5,482 nt of DNA from an uncultured Collinsella sp. GTDB taxonomy: Bacteria > Actinomycetota > Coriobacteriia > Coriobacteriales > Coriobacteriaceae. Under the pieces are notes generated by a model. That model did no database searches, was not told the DNA's origin, and saw nothing but the letters and a program-made list of their open reading frames with translations. The DNA is taken from the NCBI GenBank assembly GCA_900554585.1, contig USHS01000113.1, positions 1 through 5,482 of the forward strand, in the 5' to 3' direction. The stretch's first letter is position 1. Each line of letters opens with the position of its first letter. Of this stretch, positions 5,308 to 5,482 are shown in pieces. Made by a program: the position numbers and the translations under genes.

Positions 5308-5482
5308 ATGGATCTACACGAACAGGGGACTGGCTCCCGCACTTTTGCGATTGCCGCCATTGTCTGCGTCCTGCTGCAGGCGGGCTTGGCGCCGCAGATC
5401 TCCATCGCGGGCGGTCGCGTCAACTTTATGATTATCCTGGTGTGCCTGAGTGTGTTTTCGGGCGATCCCACGCGGGCCGTCA
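5308..5482 (+). CDS. mreD: Rod shape-determining protein MreD (3' truncated by window end)
   Basis: MreD is the small polytopic membrane partner of MreC in the Rod complex. About 58 codons are visible with no stop, so the gene runs past the window; family members usually have 160-190 residues. After a short polar head (MDLHEQGTGSR) comes a first hydrophobic helix (about 12-27, TFAIAAIVCVLLQAGL), then PQISIAGGRVNFMIILVCLS, in which the Pro-Gln and Asn-Phe before the second helix resemble the MreD N-terminal region. Its position right after mreC supports the call. ATG 5302, two codons upstream and in frame, is an alternative start. The sequence is too short to identify from homology alone, so context carries weight. 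Confidence 0.88.
   Translation, partial: MDLHEQGTGSRTFAIAAIVCVLLQAGLAPQISIAGGRVNFMIILVCLSVFSGDPTRAV

Noticed and set aside
5094..5471. 125-codon minus-strand frame over the mreC-mreD junction
   Set aside because: It overlaps two well-supported genes, and its translation is a low-complexity mirror of the Ser/Asp tail.

Overview
The window is GC-rich bacterial DNA carrying six genes, all on the + strand. The last three are the cell-shape (elongasome) genes mreB, mreC and the start of mreD. The strong G/C bias at third codon positions, the frequent TTG starts and the gene style suggest an actinobacterial gut anaerobe of the Coriobacteriia type, possibly Collinsella. That assignment is inference from sequence style and recall, not a database match.

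Layout. Bases 1-15 are identical to the last 15 bases of the Tn5/Nextera mosaic-end adapter, so the window begins at a contig edge with untrimmed adapter. Next comes a 5'-incomplete gene (to 1161) for a zinc-ribbon protein with one membrane segment. A 105-bp gap with a good extended -10 promoter leads to a cytoplasmic cyclophilin-type peptidyl-prolyl isomerase (1267-1809). Eleven bases later, and probably translationally coupled to it, is a TPR-repeat protein with one membrane segment and a small extracytoplasmic domain (1821-3116). A 115-bp gap holds a long hairpin and a -10 element, followed by mreB (3232-4275), mreC (4297-5295) and mreD (from about 5308, cut by the window end). The three mre genes are tightly packed and look like one operon.

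Working together. MreB filaments under the membrane, the bitopic MreC and the polytopic MreD form the Rod complex that positions side-wall peptidoglycan synthesis. The three upstream genes are not known shape genes. The first and third share a layout: a soluble cytoplasmic N-terminal module (zinc ribbons or TPRs), a flexible linker, a basic patch, one membrane helix and an extracytoplasmic C-terminal part.

The points most worth a second look are the adapter-derived false N-terminus at the left edge, a perfect 12-bp inverted repeat followed by TTTT inside the first codons of mreC (possible intra-operon attenuator), and the long hairpin abutting the mreB promoter. I see no RNA genes, CRISPR arrays, insertion sequences or phage genes.
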